Under the pieces are notes generated by a model. The model did not search any database, was not told the DNA's origin, and worked only from the letters and a program-made list of their open reading frames with translations. DNA of 64,000 nt from Enterococcus casseliflavus NBRC 100478 (GTDB lineage Bacteria > Bacillota > Bacilli > Lactobacillales > Enterococcaceae), in contig NZ_BCPT01000010.1 in the NCBI RefSeq assembly GCF_001544095.1, positions 62,001 to 126,000 of the forward strand. The letters run 5' to 3'. Made by a program: the position numbers and the translations under genes. The stretch's first letter is position 1; the number at the start of each line of letters is the position of its first letter. Shown here piece by piece: positions 9,128 through 17,778 of this stretch.

Positions 9128-9976
9128 TCATTCCTCCAATTGATTCTCTTGATAGGTTTTTGAGTGGTTCATAATTGATTGAAACATAGCCAAAATCGTT
9201 TCTTCATAGGCTTGATTAGAAATCGCCTGCCGAATGTTTTCCAGCACTTTCTCTTCACGATTTTCATCTAATACTGGCAATTGACTGCTTTTCTTCAATT
9301 GTACGATTTCGTTGACCGTGCTCATACGTTTTTCCAAAAGATGCGTGAGTTGCCAATCAATGTCATCGATCGCTGCCCGCTGAACAGCCAAGGGATCTTG
9401 CTGGTTGTTTTCTTCTTCTAAGTCGATCGTCTTGATGACCCGTGCTGGATTTCCCGCCAGCACGACATTGTCGGGGAATGATTTGGTAACGACACTGCCA
9501 GCGCCTACCACGACATTGTTGCCTAAGCGGACCCCTGGCAAAATCGTGGCCGCGCCACCGATCCACGCGTTATCGCCAATCACGATCGGTGCCCCTAATT
9601 CTAAGCCGCTATTTCGTTTGACCGGATGTAATGGATGAGTCGCCGTAAACAACCGAACATTGGGTGCCAGCATACAATTGTCGCCAAAGGTAATCGGGCA
9701 AACATCTAATAGCACACAGTCGTAGTTAGCATAGAAGTTTTTGCCGACAGAAATATTGTAGCCATAATCAAAGCGGACATTCGGTTCGATATAGATTCGA
9801 CCAGTCACAGAGCCGAAAGTTTCTTTTAGTAACTGCTCTTTGATTTTTGTATCAGTTTCTTGGTTGATCAGGTTCATTTGTTCACGGGCATATTTTCGAT
9901 CTGCCACCAATTCTGGATCTGGGGAAAAGTACAATTCGCCAGCAATCATTTTCTCTTTTTCGGTACGTTGTGTCAT
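9128..9976 (-). CDS. Fusion of maltose O-acetyltransferase-like enzyme and AroQ chorismate mutase
   Basis: A 282-aa two-domain protein. Residues about 5-185 are a maltose/galactoside O-acetyltransferase: the N-terminal Mac segment, hexapeptide repeats, catalytic-type His114 in FTATHPLHP, and the C-terminal hexapeptides ending GNPARVIK. Residues about 200-275 match AroQ-type chorismate mutase: [24 protein letters not shown], with the Arg, Arg, Lys, Asp, Arg and Glu positions expected for the active site all present. The start at 9976 has AAGGAG 8 bases upstream. The stop of the sirtuin gene overlaps its 5' region and niaR follows. Whether both domains act on one pathway is unknown; the pairing could be purely regulatory. 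Confidence 0.85.
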   Translation of the reverse strand: MTQRTEKEKMIAGELYFSPDPELVADRKYAREQMNLINQETDTKIKEQLLKETFGSVTGRIYIEPNVRFDYGYNISVGKNFYANYDCVLLDVCPITFGDNCMLAPNVRLFTATHPLHPVKRNSGLELGAPIVIGDNAWIGGAATILPGVRLGNNVVVGAGSVVTKSFPDNVVLAGNPARVIKTIDLEEENNQQDPLAVQRAAIDDIDWQLTHLLEKRMSTVNEIVQLKKSSQLPVLDENREEKVLENIRQAISNQAYEETILAMFQSIMNHSKTYQENQLEE

Positions 9977-9989
9977 ATCATAAACTCCT

Positions 9990-10682
9990 TCATTCAATTT
10001 TCTGGAAAAACGTTTCGGCTGCTGCGGTCAACATGCCATATTCATTCGGGATCGCCAATGGTTCCTTATTGATGACCAACACCTGCTGGCTGTAATCGAC
10101 TAACCCTGCAAAAGGATAGACTTGCAGCGAAGTCCCCACGACCACCGTCAGGTTGGCTTGAGCAACGGCTTGAATGGCTCCTTCAATGGTTTCATCAGTA
10201 AATCCTTCCCCGTAAAGCACGATCGCTGGCCGAATCTGACCGTCGCACCCTGCATGGTGCCAATCTTGCAAATACGCTTGCCAAGGTACCTGATTGCCGC
10301 ATTTTCGGCAATAACAGTTGTACAAAGAGCCGTGAAAATCGATTCTTTGGTGACTGCCTGCTTTTTCATGCAAGCCATCGATGTTTTGCGAAACGACCCA
10401 GACGGTTTTCTTCGCTTGCAGCTCAGCCATTTTTTGATGAATGATATTAGGCTGTGCTTGAGGATGGTAGAGGTGCTTAACGAACTGATAAAATGTTTCC
10501 GGTTCGTTTTCTAAACAGTCATGACTTAACAAATACTCTGGTTGTGCCACTCCTTGATAGACCCCTTTTAAGGAACGGTAATCAGGAATGCCAGATGGGG
10601 TCGAAACACCAGCCCCCGTCAAAAAGGTCACGGATGGTGCGGCGGTGACCGCTGCGATTGCTTGCTCAATAGATACCTTCAT
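9990..10682 (-). CDS. SIR2-family NAD-dependent protein deacylase
   Basis: Sirtuins remove acyl groups from lysines using NAD, releasing nicotinamide. The 230-aa protein shows [14 protein letters not shown] (23-36, NAD binding), QNID (99-102) and the catalytic His117 in DFHGS. The zinc site reads C125-x2-C128 ... H143-x2-C146, so one of the usual four cysteines appears to be replaced by His. First gene of an operon with the acetyltransferase/chorismate mutase fusion and niaR, which links NAD consumption with a niacin-sensing repressor. Starts with MKVSIEQ at 10682 after a short purine-rich stretch. Confidence 0.92.
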   Translation of the reverse strand: MKVSIEQAIAAVTAAPSVTFLTGAGVSTPSGIPDYRSLKGVYQGVAQPEYLLSHDCLENEPETFYQFVKHLYHPQAQPNIIHQKMAELQAKKTVWVVSQNIDGLHEKAGSHQRIDFHGSLYNCYCRKCGNQVPWQAYLQDWHHAGCDGQIRPAIVLYGEGFTDETIEGAIQAVAQANLTVVVGTSLQVYPFAGLVDYSQQVLVINKEPLAIPNEYGMLTAAAETFFQKIE

Positions 10683-10798
10683 CGTTCTAACTTCCTTTAT
10701 GGCTTTTCTCTTATTCTAACCGAAAAAGAACCGTTTTTGCGAAAAATCAGCCATTTTCTTTTTTAAAAGCAACTAATGCTTTTTCGTGCGGAATTGCT

Positions 10799-10804
10799 TA
10801 TAAT
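10799..10804 (+). promoter_or_regulatory. -10 element upstream of the response regulator
   Basis: A perfect TATAAT lies 36 bases before the start codon; the -35 region (ATGCTT) is weak. Confidence 0.45.
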
Positions 10805-10839
10805 AGATGAAATAAATGCAAGGAGAATGGGAAAACCAA

Positions 10840-11508
10840 ATGAAAATTTTGATTATCGAAGACAACAATGAGATCAGCGAAATGTTGGCTACTATTTTAG
10901 CAGCTGACTATACTGTCCAGCAAGCCTATTCAGGCACGGAAGGTCTGCTACTTTTTCAGCAAGATGCTTTCGACTTGATTTTGCTAGATCGAATGCTCCC
11001 TGGTAAAGATGGGACACAAGTCTTGCAAGAGATTCGCCAAACCTCCACGGTCCCCGTCATTATCTTGACTGCCTTAGATGAACCAGCCGATGTTTCCACC
11101 CTTTTGCTGGCGGGTGCCAATGATTACTTGACCAAACCCTTCAATGTCGAAGAATTAAAAGCCCGTATCATTGTTCAGTTGCGCACAAATAAACAAGCCC
11201 CTCCTGTTGCCAGCAGCCTCTCGTATAAAAACATTCAACTGTTGCCTGACTCGTTTCAGCTGCAACGAGGAGAAGCAACGGTTCAGTTGAAGAAAAAGGA
11301 GTTTGAGATTTTTTCCCTGCTCTTAGCCAACCCCAAAAAAGTTTATACGAAAGAAATGCTCTATGAAGCTGTTTGGCAAGAACCCTATTACGGTGAAGAA
11401 AACACGATCAATGTCCATATCAGCCATTTACGCAGCAAAATCAAAACACTCGATCCAGAGGAAGCGTATATCGATACTGTCTGGGGCATCGGCATCAAGC
11501 TAGCTTAA
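10840..11508 (+). CDS. OmpR-family response regulator
   Basis: The 222-aa protein has a receiver domain (about 1-115) with acidic residues E7/D8, phosphorylation site D50 (LILLDRMLPG) and the conserved Lys in TKPF, followed by a winged-helix DNA-binding domain (about 125-220, ending TVWGIGIKLA). Start at 10840 gives the canonical MKILIIED; an AAGGAGA site is 13 bases upstream, which is rather far, and the alternative ATG at 10816 has no site. The sensor kinase gene begins 14 bases downstream. Convergent with a BcrA-type ABC transporter, which may be its target (inference). Confidence 0.95.
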   Translation: MKILIIEDNNEISEMLATILAADYTVQQAYSGTEGLLLFQQDAFDLILLDRMLPGKDGTQVLQEIRQTSTVPVIILTALDEPADVSTLLLAGANDYLTKPFNVEELKARIIVQLRTNKQAPPVASSLSYKNIQLLPDSFQLQRGEATVQLKKKEFEIFSLLLANPKKVYTKEMLYEAVWQEPYYGEENTINVHISHLRSKIKTLDPEEAYIDTVWGIGIKLA

Positions 11509-11522
11509 AAAGGAGGAACCCC

Positions 11523-12428
11523 ATGCATATACTTCAGTTTTTCGCTGCCTTGATCGTTGCTTTATTGATCGGTTACTGGCTATTTTTACTGTATGATCTG
11601 AAAAAGTACCACCAACAATTAGCAAGAATCAGCGAAATCGAAACAAATCAAGAGATCCATTTGCAGACCCGAGTGCCCGCTTTAAAAGCGATCGCCTTGT
11701 TAAACAATCAGATACTTAGAAAAAATAAGCAGCAACACTATCAAATGCTGCAAGAAAACCAGCAATTGGAACAAGCCATTCAAAATATCTCTCACGACTT
11801 GCGCACACCTTTAACGGTCGCCAGCGGCTACACACAACTGCTGCAAGCCGATACGACCCTCAACAACCAACAGCTGCAGCTGTTGGAAAAAGTCAGCAGT
11901 AACCTAGAAAAAGTCGAAAATCATCTGGAACAGTTATTGACCTATCAGTGCCTCAAAGACAATCAACTGGCTTTGACCTTAGAAGAATTCGATCTTTCTC
12001 GTTTGCTGGAGGAGGAACTGCTCCAGCTCTATCCTTCTTTTGAGGAAAACCATTTATCACTGACGGTTGCGATCCAACCCAATATCATGATCATTTCAGA
12101 TAAAAAAAGTTGGCAGCGTATTTTTCAAAATGTCCTTGGTAATCTGCTGGAACATGGCAATGAAACGGGAACGATCCGCTTGAAACAACAAGGAGATCGC
12201 ATCGTTTTCCAACAGGAAAATCAGCTGAGGACACCGATCCAGCATCCAGAAAAATTGACTCACCGCTTTTATACGGAAGACCTTTCACGGCACAAACAGC
12301 AAGCTGGACTTGGTCTGTATATCATCGCGGCATTGACTCATGCATTAGCTGGCGAGATTCAACTGGATACAACCGAAGAGACGTTTCGTTTGACTTTGTC
12401 TTGGCAGCAGTCTGCTAAGTCCCATTAA
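11523..12428 (+). CDS. Sensor histidine kinase, small one-TM type
   Basis: 301 aa with a single N-terminal membrane helix (about 3-24) and no extracellular domain of note, a short linker, the phospho-accepting His91 in SHDLRTPL, and an ATPase domain with an N box (NVLGNLL) and a G2-like GLGLYI. The classical DxGxG G1 box is not apparent; the position reads QENQL, as in other small kinases of this type with RFYTED before the G2 box. Such compact kinases often sense through a partner ABC transporter. The AGGAGG start signal is 6-7 bases before the ATG. Confidence 0.9.
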   Translation: MHILQFFAALIVALLIGYWLFLLYDLKKYHQQLARISEIETNQEIHLQTRVPALKAIALLNNQILRKNKQQHYQMLQENQQLEQAIQNISHDLRTPLTVASGYTQLLQADTTLNNQQLQLLEKVSSNLEKVENHLEQLLTYQCLKDNQLALTLEEFDLSRLLEEELLQLYPSFEENHLSLTVAIQPNIMIISDKKSWQRIFQNVLGNLLEHGNETGTIRLKQQGDRIVFQQENQLRTPIQHPEKLTHRFYTEDLSRHKQQAGLGLYIIAALTHALAGEIQLDTTEETFRLTLSWQQSAKSH

Positions 12429-12445
12429 ACACTGGCTACACGGAC

Positions 12446-12496
12446 AAAAACGCCCAACAGTCTGACCTTTTGCGGTCGGTCCTGTTGGACGTTTTT
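12446..12496. terminator. Bidirectional terminator between the kinase and ABC permease genes
   Basis: AAAAACG(C)CCAACAG pairs with CTGTTGGACGTTTTT, with an inner GACC/GGTC helix; T5 follows on both strands. The flanking genes converge here. Confidence 0.85.
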
Positions 12497-12503
12497 CTTT
12501 TCT

Positions 12504-13265
12504 TTATAATTCTTGTCTCTTAAACACCAGATGTGCAGCCAAAAGACAAAGCAACAAACTAATCAGACTCCCAACAAAAATTGGTTGAACCATTTCCCAC
12601 GTTTTGAAAGTGGTCATAGTCACCATCTCTAATCCGCCTTGGAAATCCAAGTATTCTAAGAATTTCCAGGTTGGCAAAGAAAAACGTGCAATCGCAAAGC
12701 CCATCGGAATAAAGATCGTCGCCAACACGCTGACTGCTGTATTTTTGGTCAAATACAACACCAACAAGGCAAAAGATGAGGTAGCCAGTAAGATCAATAC
12801 AAAGCCAGCGAAATAATACACTAAGTTTTCTAGCTGAGAGATGTCTTCAAAGCCGGTACCGCCAATGATCGTTCCCGCAACAAAGCTCACTAAGCAAATA
12901 GCCAAAATTTGCAAGACAAGTACCAACGCATACACCAAGAATTTTCCAAAGAGATAGGCGGGTTTAGAAACACCGACGGTAATGATATTCTTCATCGTCC
13001 CTTTCGTGTACTCACTCCCTAAAACTTGCATCACTAACGGCAGTGAATAATACAATAGCATGGAAGACAGGCTGGTCTGGATCGCAAGAAAGCCCGTCAT
13101 TTCGGCAAGGCTGCCTGTGGTTTGCGTACTATCTCCCAGGGTGACTCCCACGTCACCATTTGAAACAACCGCTAAAATCACCAACAATAAAATAATTCCT
13201 TCTGTGATCCAAAAACTTTTACTTTTAGATAAACGATACAAATCTGCTCGAATAAAATTCAACAT
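12504..13265 (-). CDS. ABC-2 type transporter permease
   Basis: A 253-aa membrane protein with six predicted hydrophobic segments (about 20-40, 65-90, 105-130, 145-170, 175-200, 230-250), beginning MLNFIRADLYRLSKSK, a typical start for permeases of BcrB/lantibiotic-immunity-like exporters. The ATG at 13265 lies just after the stop of the ATPase gene (13267), whose last codons hold the GGGGG ribosome-binding site. Substrate is not deducible; antimicrobial peptide or bacitracin-like export is a family-level guess. Confidence 0.85.
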   Translation of the reverse strand: MLNFIRADLYRLSKSKSFWITEGIILLLVILAVVSNGDVGVTLGDSTQTTGSLAEMTGFLAIQTSLSSMLLYYSLPLVMQVLGSEYTKGTMKNIITVGVSKPAYLFGKFLVYALVLVLQILAICLVSFVAGTIIGGTGFEDISQLENLVYYFAGFVLILLATSSFALLVLYLTKNTAVSVLATIFIPMGFAIARFSLPTWKFLEYLDFQGGLEMVTMTTFKTWEMVQPIFVGSLISLLLCLLAAHLVFKRQEL

Positions 13266-13266
13266 C

Positions 13267-14184
13267 TTAATTTCCCCCTTCACTTGTCACTAACTCTTTG
13301 AAATACGACTCTAGGTTTTCCCCTTCAAAAGAAATCTGGTCGATAGCGATCCCTTCATAAACCAATTGACGGATTAGATCACGAATCAATACATTTTCTT
13401 GGTAGATGTGGATCTTGTGGTCACTGACAACTTTATATTCAGAAATCAGTTGACTGTCCAGTAAGCGGCTAGCTGTGGCTACATCATCGACTTCTAATTG
13501 AATAAACCGTTTCGCCATCAGATCGAATTCGTGTTTGGTCATCTCTTTGATCAGACGCCCCTTACTAATGACCCCAAAGCGTGTAGCCACTAAGTACAGC
13601 TCTTCTAAAATATGGCTGGAGATCAAAATCGTCATGCCGCGTTCTTGATTCAATCGTAAAAGCAGCTCTCGAAATTCAACGATCGCGACAGGATCCAAGC
13701 CATTGATCGGTTCATCTAAAATTAGAAAATCTGGCTGATTCAATAAAGCAATCGCTAAGCCCAATTTTTGTTTCATCCCTAAAGAAAAATCACGGTATTT
13801 CTTGTTGCCGACATTGGTCAAACCAACAAACGCCAGTGCTTTACTAACGGCATCAGGTTCCACCACTCCGCTGATTTTGCAATAATAGTTCAAATTTTGT
13901 TCTGCGGTCAATTGGTCGTATGCGACTGGGGTCTCAATCACATTACCGACCCGTTTCAGCATCTGGATGTACGCTTTGCCGCCTTCAACACCAAACAACT
14001 GCAGACTGCCACTGGTGGGTTGGATCAACTGCACGATCGCTTTTAGTAAGGTCGTCTTCCCAGCACCATTTCTCCCTACCAATCCATAAATATCTCCTTT
14101 GGCGATCGTTAGATCGACATCATGCAGCGCCAGCTGTTTGCCGTAACGCTTGTTTAATCCTTTGATTTTAAGAACATTTTCCAT
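13267..14184 (-). CDS. ABC transporter ATP-binding protein, BcrA type
   Basis: 305 aa. Walker A GRNGAGKTT (37-45), a degenerate signature SLGMKQ as in the BcrA/DrrA subfamily, Walker B FLILDEP followed by INGLDP, and a C-terminal extension of about 80 residues. The start at 14184 has AAGGAGG about 9 bases upstream. Partner of the adjoining permease. A TATAAT on the minus strand (14303-14308) is a candidate -10 for this pair, without a clear -35. Confidence 0.92.
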   Translation of the reverse strand: MENVLKIKGLNKRYGKQLALHDVDLTIAKGDIYGLVGRNGAGKTTLLKAIVQLIQPTSGSLQLFGVEGGKAYIQMLKRVGNVIETPVAYDQLTAEQNLNYYCKISGVVEPDAVSKALAFVGLTNVGNKKYRDFSLGMKQKLGLAIALLNQPDFLILDEPINGLDPVAIVEFRELLLRLNQERGMTILISSHILEELYLVATRFGVISKGRLIKEMTKHEFDLMAKRFIQLEVDDVATASRLLDSQLISEYKVVSDHKIHIYQENVLIRDLIRQLVYEGIAIDQISFEGENLESYFKELVTSEGGN

Positions 14185-14441
14185 TTCTACTTCCTCCTTG
14201 CTTGCTTCTGTGATCATTCTAGCAAGCAGATCTAAATCAGCTATTAACTAATTATTAATTGATTCTTAACTCGTATTCTTTTGCAAAAAACAACTTATTT
14301 CTATTATACACAGCTGAAAATGCACCTTTCGAAGAAAATCTCTCTTTGGCAGCAACCCCTCTAGCAATAAATATAGAAGACGATCATTTTGCTGCAGCTT
14401 TTGCTCTTTGTTTTTTGCCTCACAAAGAAAGAGATTCCTTC
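14185..14441. other. Intergenic region between divergent genes
   Basis: No gene is convincing here. An open frame of 111 codons (14259-14594) runs through the promoter and start of the next gene, lacks a ribosome-binding site and has no recognisable features. The stretch holds the candidate -10 of the ABC operon at 14303-14308. Confidence 0.5.
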
Positions 14442-14470
14442 ATGACAAGGAACAAAAAACGTGGTAAACT
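14442..14470 (+). promoter_or_regulatory. Promoter of the small membrane protein gene
   Basis: ATGACA (14442-14447), a 17-base spacer, then TAAACT (14465-14470), about 30 bp before the start codon. Confidence 0.55.
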
Positions 14471-14499
14471 AGTCACGAATCAAAGTGAGGTGAAATACA

Positions 14500-14802
14500 T
14501 TGGTAGCAGCTATTATTTATTGGGCAATGATCATTATCAGTTTCGGTTGGTTGGCAGTCAGCTTATATTTCTCTATCTTCTATTTAGCACGTAAAGAAAA
14601 TGGCAATTTATGGGCATTTGGCTTTTTAAATGTCATCACAGCAATCATTCAAGCCATCGTCCTTGTGGTTTACCGTACCTTAGGACAAGATTGGGGCGTT
14701 ACACAATACTCAAGCCTCATCTATCTAGCACTTGGCTTATTGCTTGGCTTGACAGTCATCCAAGCTGTTTTAGGCCGTGAACCAAAAGCGAAAGTCGCTT
14801 AA
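14500..14802 (+). CDS. Small membrane protein of unknown function
   Basis: 100 aa with three hydrophobic segments (about 3-29, 38-60, 70-90) and a short basic tail. The probable start codon is TTG at 14500, preceded by GAGGTG 7 bases upstream; an ATG at 14527 inside the first helix is the alternative. It has its own promoter and a terminator, so it is a single-gene unit. I do not recognise a family. Confidence 0.7.
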   Translation: MVAAIIYWAMIIISFGWLAVSLYFSIFYLARKENGNLWAFGFLNVITAIIQAIVLVVYRTLGQDWGVTQYSSLIYLALGLLLGLTVIQAVLGREPKAKVA

Positions 14803-14819
14803 GGGTTCCAATAGACACT

Positions 14820-14876
14820 CGTAAAAACGATCCGCTTTCTCTTTGATAAAAATAGGGAAATGGTCGTTTTTTTGTT
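14820..14876 (+). terminator. Terminator after the small membrane protein gene
   Basis: AAAAACGA ... TCGTTTTTTT with inner CC/GG and TTTC/GAAA pairing, followed by T7. Confidence 0.75.
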
Positions 14877-14884
14877 AAAAAGAA

Positions 14885-14913
14885 TTGACATTTGGGTGCT
14901 TTTCTTCTAAACT
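14885..14913 (+). promoter_or_regulatory. SigA promoter of the lysine-riboswitch leader
   Basis: TTGACA (14885-14890), 17-base spacer, TAAACT (14908-14913), about 35 bases before the riboswitch. Confidence 0.8.
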
Positions 14914-14944
14914 CTGAGAAGAATCAAATTAAATACGAGTACCC

Positions 14945-15110
14945 TTTAACATTTAGGTAGAGGTCGCGAGGTTCATTAATCCTGCTGAGTGAAGCAACAC
15001 GTTTACAGCAGAGCTAGGGAACATCGCCGAAACAAGATCGGTTTTGCTTGAATCGATTTTGTTGGGCCGCAAATGAACAATTTGCGGACTGTCTTAGCTT
15101 GTCTAAGTTG
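14945..15110 (+). promoter_or_regulatory. Lysine riboswitch (L box)
   Basis: The stretch contains the conserved L-box blocks in order: GGTAGAGGTCGCGAGGTTCA near the 5' side, AGGGAACATCGCCGAAAC in the middle, TTGTTGGGCCGCA, and the closing GGACTGTC. They match by memory the corresponding blocks of the Bacillus subtilis lysC leader (AGAGGTGCGA, GCGTCGCCGAAGC, GCTGGCCG, GGCTGTC). A terminator hairpin follows at 15150-15188 and the transporter gene starts 50 bases later, so lysine binding should cause early termination. Confidence 0.93.
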
Positions 15111-15149
15111 CGCTATGTTTTGTGAAAGGTTTGTCGACGATGACCTGTC

Positions 15150-15188
15150 AACAGCCGTTTTCCAATCATGGAGTACGGCTGTTTTTTT
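15150..15188 (+). terminator. Riboswitch-controlled terminator
   Basis: AACAGCCGT and ACGGCTGTT form the stem, with an inner TCC/GGA helix, followed by T7. It sits between the lysine riboswitch and the transporter start codon. Confidence 0.88.
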
Positions 15189-15238
15189 GCTTTTTCATCC
15201 TTACCTGCTTGTCCAACTCGTGAAAGGAAAGAGATAAA

Positions 15239-16828
15239 ATGAAAAAAAATAATTGGATCTGGGCGGTCTTCGCCCTCTGTCTAACCCTCATTCAGCTGCC
15301 CCTAACCGTGCAAGCGGATGACCAAACGCCTGCGGAACAATTCCGTGTCGGTATGGAGGCAGGCTATGCCCCCTTCAACTGGACGCAAACGACGGACGCC
15401 AATGGTGCCGTGCCGATTTCCGGGGAAGAAGGCTCTGCGTTTGCCGGCGGTTACGATGTCCAGATCGCCAAACGAATCGCTGAAGGTTTAGGCAAGGAAT
15501 TAGTGATCGTTAAAACCCAATGGGACGGTCTGCCGCCAGCATTACAGGCGGGGACTATCGATGCCGTCATCGCTGGTATGTCACCAACGGCCGAACGCCG
15601 CGAGCAAATTGATTTTACCGATCCTTACTATGAATCCGACTTGGTGGTCGTAGTACGTAAAGATGGGGCATTCGCCGATGCCAAAAGCCTCGCCGATCTT
15701 TCGGGGGCAAAAATCACTGCTCAGCTGAATACCTTCCATTATACGGTCATTGATCAAATCCCTGAGGTCCAAAAAGAACAAGCCATGCGGGACTTCTCCT
15801 CCATGCGCGTTGCTTTAGCTTCGGGCATCATTGACGGTTACGTCAGCGAACGTCCAGAAGGCGTCACTGCCGTCGGGGCAAATCCTGATCTGAAGATGGT
15901 CGAGTTCGATGAAGGGGCCGGTTTTGAAACCAATCCAGAAGACGTCCAAGTAGCAGTCGGGATGCGCAAAGGCGATCCCGATGTTGAAAAAGTCAATGAG
16001 ATCCTTGCAGGAATCTCTGAAGAAGAACGGGTTTCCCTGATGGATCAAGCAGTCTTAGATCAGCCTGCAGATGCCAGCGGAGAAACGGCGGATCAAGGTC
16101 TGATCGCTGATTTCAAAAAAATCATTGATGATTACGGCATGCTCTTTTTACGAGGCGCTGGCTTGACCTTATTCATCGCGATCCTTTCAACGATCATCGG
16201 ATTGATCATCGGTCTTTTAGTCGGTATCTTCCGGACACTGCCGCTTTCAGAAAATCCAGTAGGACGTTTCTTCCAACGAATCGTCAACGGCCTGCTGACC
16301 ATCTATATCGAAGTTTTCCGCGGTACCCCAATGATGGTTCAGGCAATGGTTATTTTCTACGGAACAGCTCTAGCCTTTGGTGTCTCCATGAATCGCACGC
16401 TGGCAGCTGTGCTGATCGTTTCTATCAATACGGGTGCCTACATGTCTGAAATCGTTCGTGGAGGGATTTTTGCTGTAGATGACGGTCAATTTGAAGCAGC
16501 TCAAGCCATCGGAATGACCCATTGGCAAACCATGATCAAAGTCGTGTTGCCGCAAGTAATGCGCAATATTTTACCAGCTACCGGAAATGAGATCATTATC
16601 AATATCAAAGATACTGCTGTCTTAAGTGTCATCAGTGTTGCGGACCTCTTCTTCCAAGGTACGTCAGCCGCTGGAACGAACTTCCAATACTTCCAAACAT
16701 TTGCGATCATCGGTGTGATCTACTTAGTCTTGACCATCAGTGCCACCCAGATCTTGCGCTTTGTTGAACGCAAAATGGATGGTCCCAGTGCGTATGTCAA
16801 ATTAGAAGACATCAACCCGAACGAATAA
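15239..16828 (+). CDS. Amino-acid ABC transporter, fused binding protein and permease; probable lysine importer
   Basis: 529 aa. Signal peptide (about 1-26, cleavage near VQA-DD), then a family 3 solute-binding domain (about 30-275), then a permease domain with about five membrane helices (about 295-515) and the coupling loop [16 protein letters not shown]. Fused binding-permease proteins are common in Lactobacillales polar amino-acid transporters. The lysine riboswitch in the leader is the main evidence that lysine is the substrate, since family alone would only say polar or basic amino acid. AAAGGA precedes the ATG. The ATPase gene follows after 11 bases. Confidence 0.9.
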   Translation: MKKNNWIWAVFALCLTLIQLPLTVQADDQTPAEQFRVGMEAGYAPFNWTQTTDANGAVPISGEEGSAFAGGYDVQIAKRIAEGLGKELVIVKTQWDGLPPALQAGTIDAVIAGMSPTAERREQIDFTDPYYESDLVVVVRKDGAFADAKSLADLSGAKITAQLNTFHYTVIDQIPEVQKEQAMRDFSSMRVALASGIIDGYVSERPEGVTAVGANPDLKMVEFDEGAGFETNPEDVQVAVGMRKGDPDVEKVNEILAGISEEERVSLMDQAVLDQPADASGETADQGLIADFKKIIDDYGMLFLRGAGLTLFIAILSTIIGLIIGLLVGIFRTLPLSENPVGRFFQRIVNGLLTIYIEVFRGTPMMVQAMVIFYGTALAFGVSMNRTLAAVLIVSINTGAYMSEIVRGGIFAVDDGQFEAAQAIGMTHWQTMIKVVLPQVMRNILPATGNEIIINIKDTAVLSVISVADLFFQGTSAAGTNFQYFQTFAIIGVIYLVLTISATQILRFVERKMDGPSAYVKLEDINPNE

Positions 16829-16839
16829 GGAGGAAGAAC

Positions 16840-17574
16840 ATGTCAGCAATCATTGAAATTGACCATTTAAAAAAGAGTTTTGGCGACAACGAAGTCTTAA
16901 AAGACATCAGTTTGTCTGTTAATAAAGGAGAAGTTGTCACGATCATCGGTTCTTCTGGTTCAGGAAAATCCACACTTCTTCGCTGCATCAACTTGTTAGA
17001 AAAACCAACCAGTGGGCAAATCATCTACTTAGGTGAAAATGTGCTGGAAAAAGGCTATGACTTGCCGAAATACCGTACGCATCTAGGAATGGTTTTCCAA
17101 TCCTTTAACCTATTCAACAATATGAATGTATTAGAAAACTGCGTGACGGGACAAGTCACTGTTTTGAAACGTGATCGCAAAGAAGCAGAAGCGACTGCCA
17201 AAGAAAATCTGGAGCAAGTCGGTATGGCTCAATATGCCAACGCCAAGCCTTCCCAGCTTTCAGGCGGACAAAAACAACGGGTAGCCATTGCCCGTGCCTT
17301 ATCGATGAATCCAGATGTCATGTTGTTTGATGAGCCGACTTCTGCACTGGATCCAGAAATGGTCGGTGAAGTGTTGAAGACCATGAATACGTTAGCTCAT
17401 ACTGGCTTGACGATGGTGATCGTTACCCACGAAATGGGCTTTGCCAAAGAAGTATCTGATCGGGTCATCTTTATGGATCAAGGTGTCATTGCCGAACAAG
17501 GGACACCTGAAGATATCTTTATTCATCCAAAAGAACAGCGCACCAAAGAATTCCTTTCCCGTGTGTTGAATTAA
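16840..17574 (+). CDS. Amino-acid ABC transporter ATP-binding protein
   Basis: 244 aa, the usual length for polar amino-acid transport ATPases (GlnQ/HisP type). Walker [10 protein letters not shown] (37-45), Q-loop FQSFNLF, signature LSGGQKQR, Walker B VMLFDEP and the H-loop VTHEMGF are all present. AAGGAGG is 8 bases before the start. It energises the fused binding-permease protein upstream and shares its lysine riboswitch. Confidence 0.95.
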   Translation: MSAIIEIDHLKKSFGDNEVLKDISLSVNKGEVVTIIGSSGSGKSTLLRCINLLEKPTSGQIIYLGENVLEKGYDLPKYRTHLGMVFQSFNLFNNMNVLENCVTGQVTVLKRDRKEAEATAKENLEQVGMAQYANAKPSQLSGGQKQRVAIARALSMNPDVMLFDEPTSALDPEMVGEVLKTMNTLAHTGLTMVIVTHEMGFAKEVSDRVIFMDQGVIAEQGTPEDIFIHPKEQRTKEFLSRVLN

Positions 17575-17586
17575 TTTTCTGTCTTG

Positions 17587-17668
17587 AAACACTTAGCGAT
17601 CTTCTTCCGAGCTTTTTCGTCCTTTTTCAGTACGCTTGGAAGAATTTAATGCTAAGTGTTTTTTTATT
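17587..17668 (+). terminator. Terminator of the lysine transporter operon
   Basis: AAACACTTAGC and GCTAAGTGTTT enclose an inner TTCTTCC/GGAAGAA helix; T7 follows. Confidence 0.88.
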
Positions 17669-17778
17669 CTCTAAACGACAATTGTCAGAATTTATCAAAA
17701 AATCACAAAAAACCATTGCTATTTGTTAGAAACTTTGTTATTTTTTTTAAAACTAAGGAATTATAGGAGCTTTCATTT

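Noticed and set aside
14259-14594. 111-codon open frame
   Set aside because: Covers the promoter and start of the small membrane protein gene in another frame, lacks a ribosome-binding site, and has no family-like pattern.
17669-17778. T-box or other leader regulation for brnQ
   Set aside because: The stretch before brnQ is too short and has neither a T-box sequence nor a terminator/antiterminator pair.
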